DNA from: Noviherbaspirillum_A sp963522035
GTDB taxonomy: Bacteria; Pseudomonadota; Gammaproteobacteria; Burkholderiales; Burkholderiaceae_D
Reading direction: 5' to 3'
Assembly: GCA_963522035.1 (NCBI GenBank)
Contig: CAUQYP010000102.1
Location: 1 to 14,258, forward strand
DNA length: 14,258 bases
Part shown: one piece after another, positions 13,715-14,258 of the stretch
Layout: every line of letters starts with the position of its first letter
Numbering within the stretch: position 1 is the stretch's first letter
Position numbers and translations under genes: made by a program
Notes under the pieces: generated by a model
Databases searched by the model: none
Seen by the model: only the letters and a program-made list of their open reading frames with translations
What the model was told of the DNA's origin: nothing

Positions 13715-14029
13715 ATGTTTAAAAAATCCGGTGCCGGCTCCAGTTTCAAGACAGGCAGCGTGTCTTCGGCCGCTGCCGGCAAAAAAGAAGTCCTTGAAGA
13801 ACTGGGCTATGCCTTCGACAGCGTGACAAAAAAATCGGGCTGGTCCTGGAGCACGCCGGCAGCGCGCTCCGACGCCAACCAGCCGTCCGAAACCGACGCA
13901 ATCGAGGATGCCTGGCGCGATGCGGGCGAGCGAACCCAGGAAACGATGGGTATCCCCGCCGACACTTGGGAGCGGATGGGGGCGAAGGAGCAGGCCGAGT
14001 TGCTGCGGGAAGCCTTGTCCGGGACCTGA
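13715..14029 (+). CDS. Small uncharacterised soluble protein
   Basis: 104 residues, hydrophilic. A Lys/Ser/Gly-rich start (MFKKSGAGSSFKTGSVSS) is followed by KKEVLEELGYAFDSVTKKSG, a short Trp/Ser patch (GWSWSTPAARSD) and an acidic helical C-terminal half (AIEDAWRDAGERTQETMGIPADTWERMGAKEQAELLREAL). There is no signal peptide, helix pair or recognised domain. The ribosome site is weak (GGAAAGG, about 13 bases away). It is divergent from the kinase gene and followed by a good hairpin with a T run, which supports it being a real, single-gene transcript. Codon use matches the neighbours. The function is unknown. Confidence 0.65.
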   Translation: MFKKSGAGSSFKTGSVSSAAAGKKEVLEELGYAFDSVTKKSGWSWSTPAARSDANQPSETDAIEDAWRDAGERTQETMGIPADTWERMGAKEQAELLREALSGT

Positions 14030-14087
14030 TTGCCGGATTCCGGCGCAAGCACGCCCCAATTGTCGCGGCCATTAGAGCATTTTCATG

Positions 14088-14109
14088 CTGGCTAGCTTTA
14101 GCCGGTTTT
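14088..14109 (+). terminator. Candidate intrinsic terminator of the small gene
   Basis: CTGGCTA-gctt-TAGCCGG forms a 7-bp stem (one T-G wobble) at 14088-14105, followed by TTTT. It lies 58 bases after the stop at 14029 and before the right-edge repeat. It is the best terminator-like structure in the window. Confidence 0.5.
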
Positions 14110-14124
14110 CACCAGAAGCGGCAC

Positions 14125-14258
14125 TTCCGCGCAGCGGCATTTGCGGTTGCTCTTGACCTCCCGCGCAGCGACAGTTGCCGTTGCAGTTGCCCGCGCAGCG
14201 ACAGTTGCCGTTGCCGTTGCCGTTGCATTTGACGCGGTTTTTGACGTGGGTCCCCGTT
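14125..14258. repeat. Right compound repeat, inverted relative to the left one
   Basis: Read on the minus strand, it begins at the very end with a 31-base head (14228-14258) matching the left head at 27 of 31 positions. Three CAACGG hexamers follow, then copies of the left array core. Two copies, CCGCGCAGCGACAGTTGCCG, start at 14161 and 14191 (period 30 here). A diverged copy at 14125-14149 matches the left core in 22 of 25 positions. Both arrays have the head outside and the cores inside, so they are inverted copies of one element family. Confidence 0.88.

Overview
The window is GC-rich (roughly 60% or more) DNA carrying 13 to 15 credible genes. It looks like the chromosome of a betaproteobacterium, most likely Oxalobacteraceae (Massilia, Noviherbaspirillum or Herbaspirillum type). 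That placement rests on the style of the proteins (a DUF2917-like protein next to a MocR regulator, a Burkholderiales-type H-NS protein, a PepSY membrane protein, a CAP protein). It is inference from family resemblance, not from a marker gene. No phage, integrase, transposase, CRISPR array, tRNA or rRNA was found.

Layout. The left edge (8-231) is a compound repeat: a 31-base head, hexamer repeats, then five copies of a 28-base unit. A related compound repeat in the opposite orientation forms the right edge (14125-14258), so the whole block lies between inverted copies of one repeat family. Inside, on the minus strand, are a secreted CAP-domain protein (1105-1977) and an outer-membrane barrel-like protein (280-1050). 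A Fur-box promoter at about 2199-2245 drives a plus-strand iron operon: a possible 37-codon leader ORF (2305-2418) containing a perfect 10-bp hairpin, a PepSY-TM membrane protein (2415-3542) and a 63-residue two-helix membrane protein (3539-3730). The last gene overlaps the 3' end of a convergent MocR-family regulator (3669-5159). The regulator is divergent from a DUF2917-like gene (5335-5709), and the space between them holds a direct repeat and a small palindrome. Then come dps (5993-6541), a small basic protein (6825-7082) and a minus-strand H-NS family protein (7201-7791). The H-NS gene is divergent from an MFS transporter (8103-9359).

The right third is signalling. A membrane dCache-like/PAS/GGDEF/EAL protein (9400-12141, minus) and an orphan GAF histidine kinase (12340-13548, minus) lie in tandem, followed by a divergent small uncharacterised gene (13715-14029) with a candidate terminator.

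Together the genes read as housekeeping and stress or sensing functions: iron acquisition (Fur box, PepSY-TM) and iron storage or DNA protection (Dps), nucleoid silencing (H-NS), second-messenger turnover and a sensor kinase. I see no single dedicated pathway. The features most worth a second look are the inverted compound repeats at the edges, the leader ORF plus hairpin in front of the PepSY gene, and the CAP protein, whose N-terminal half looks like a decayed copy of its C-terminal CAP domain.
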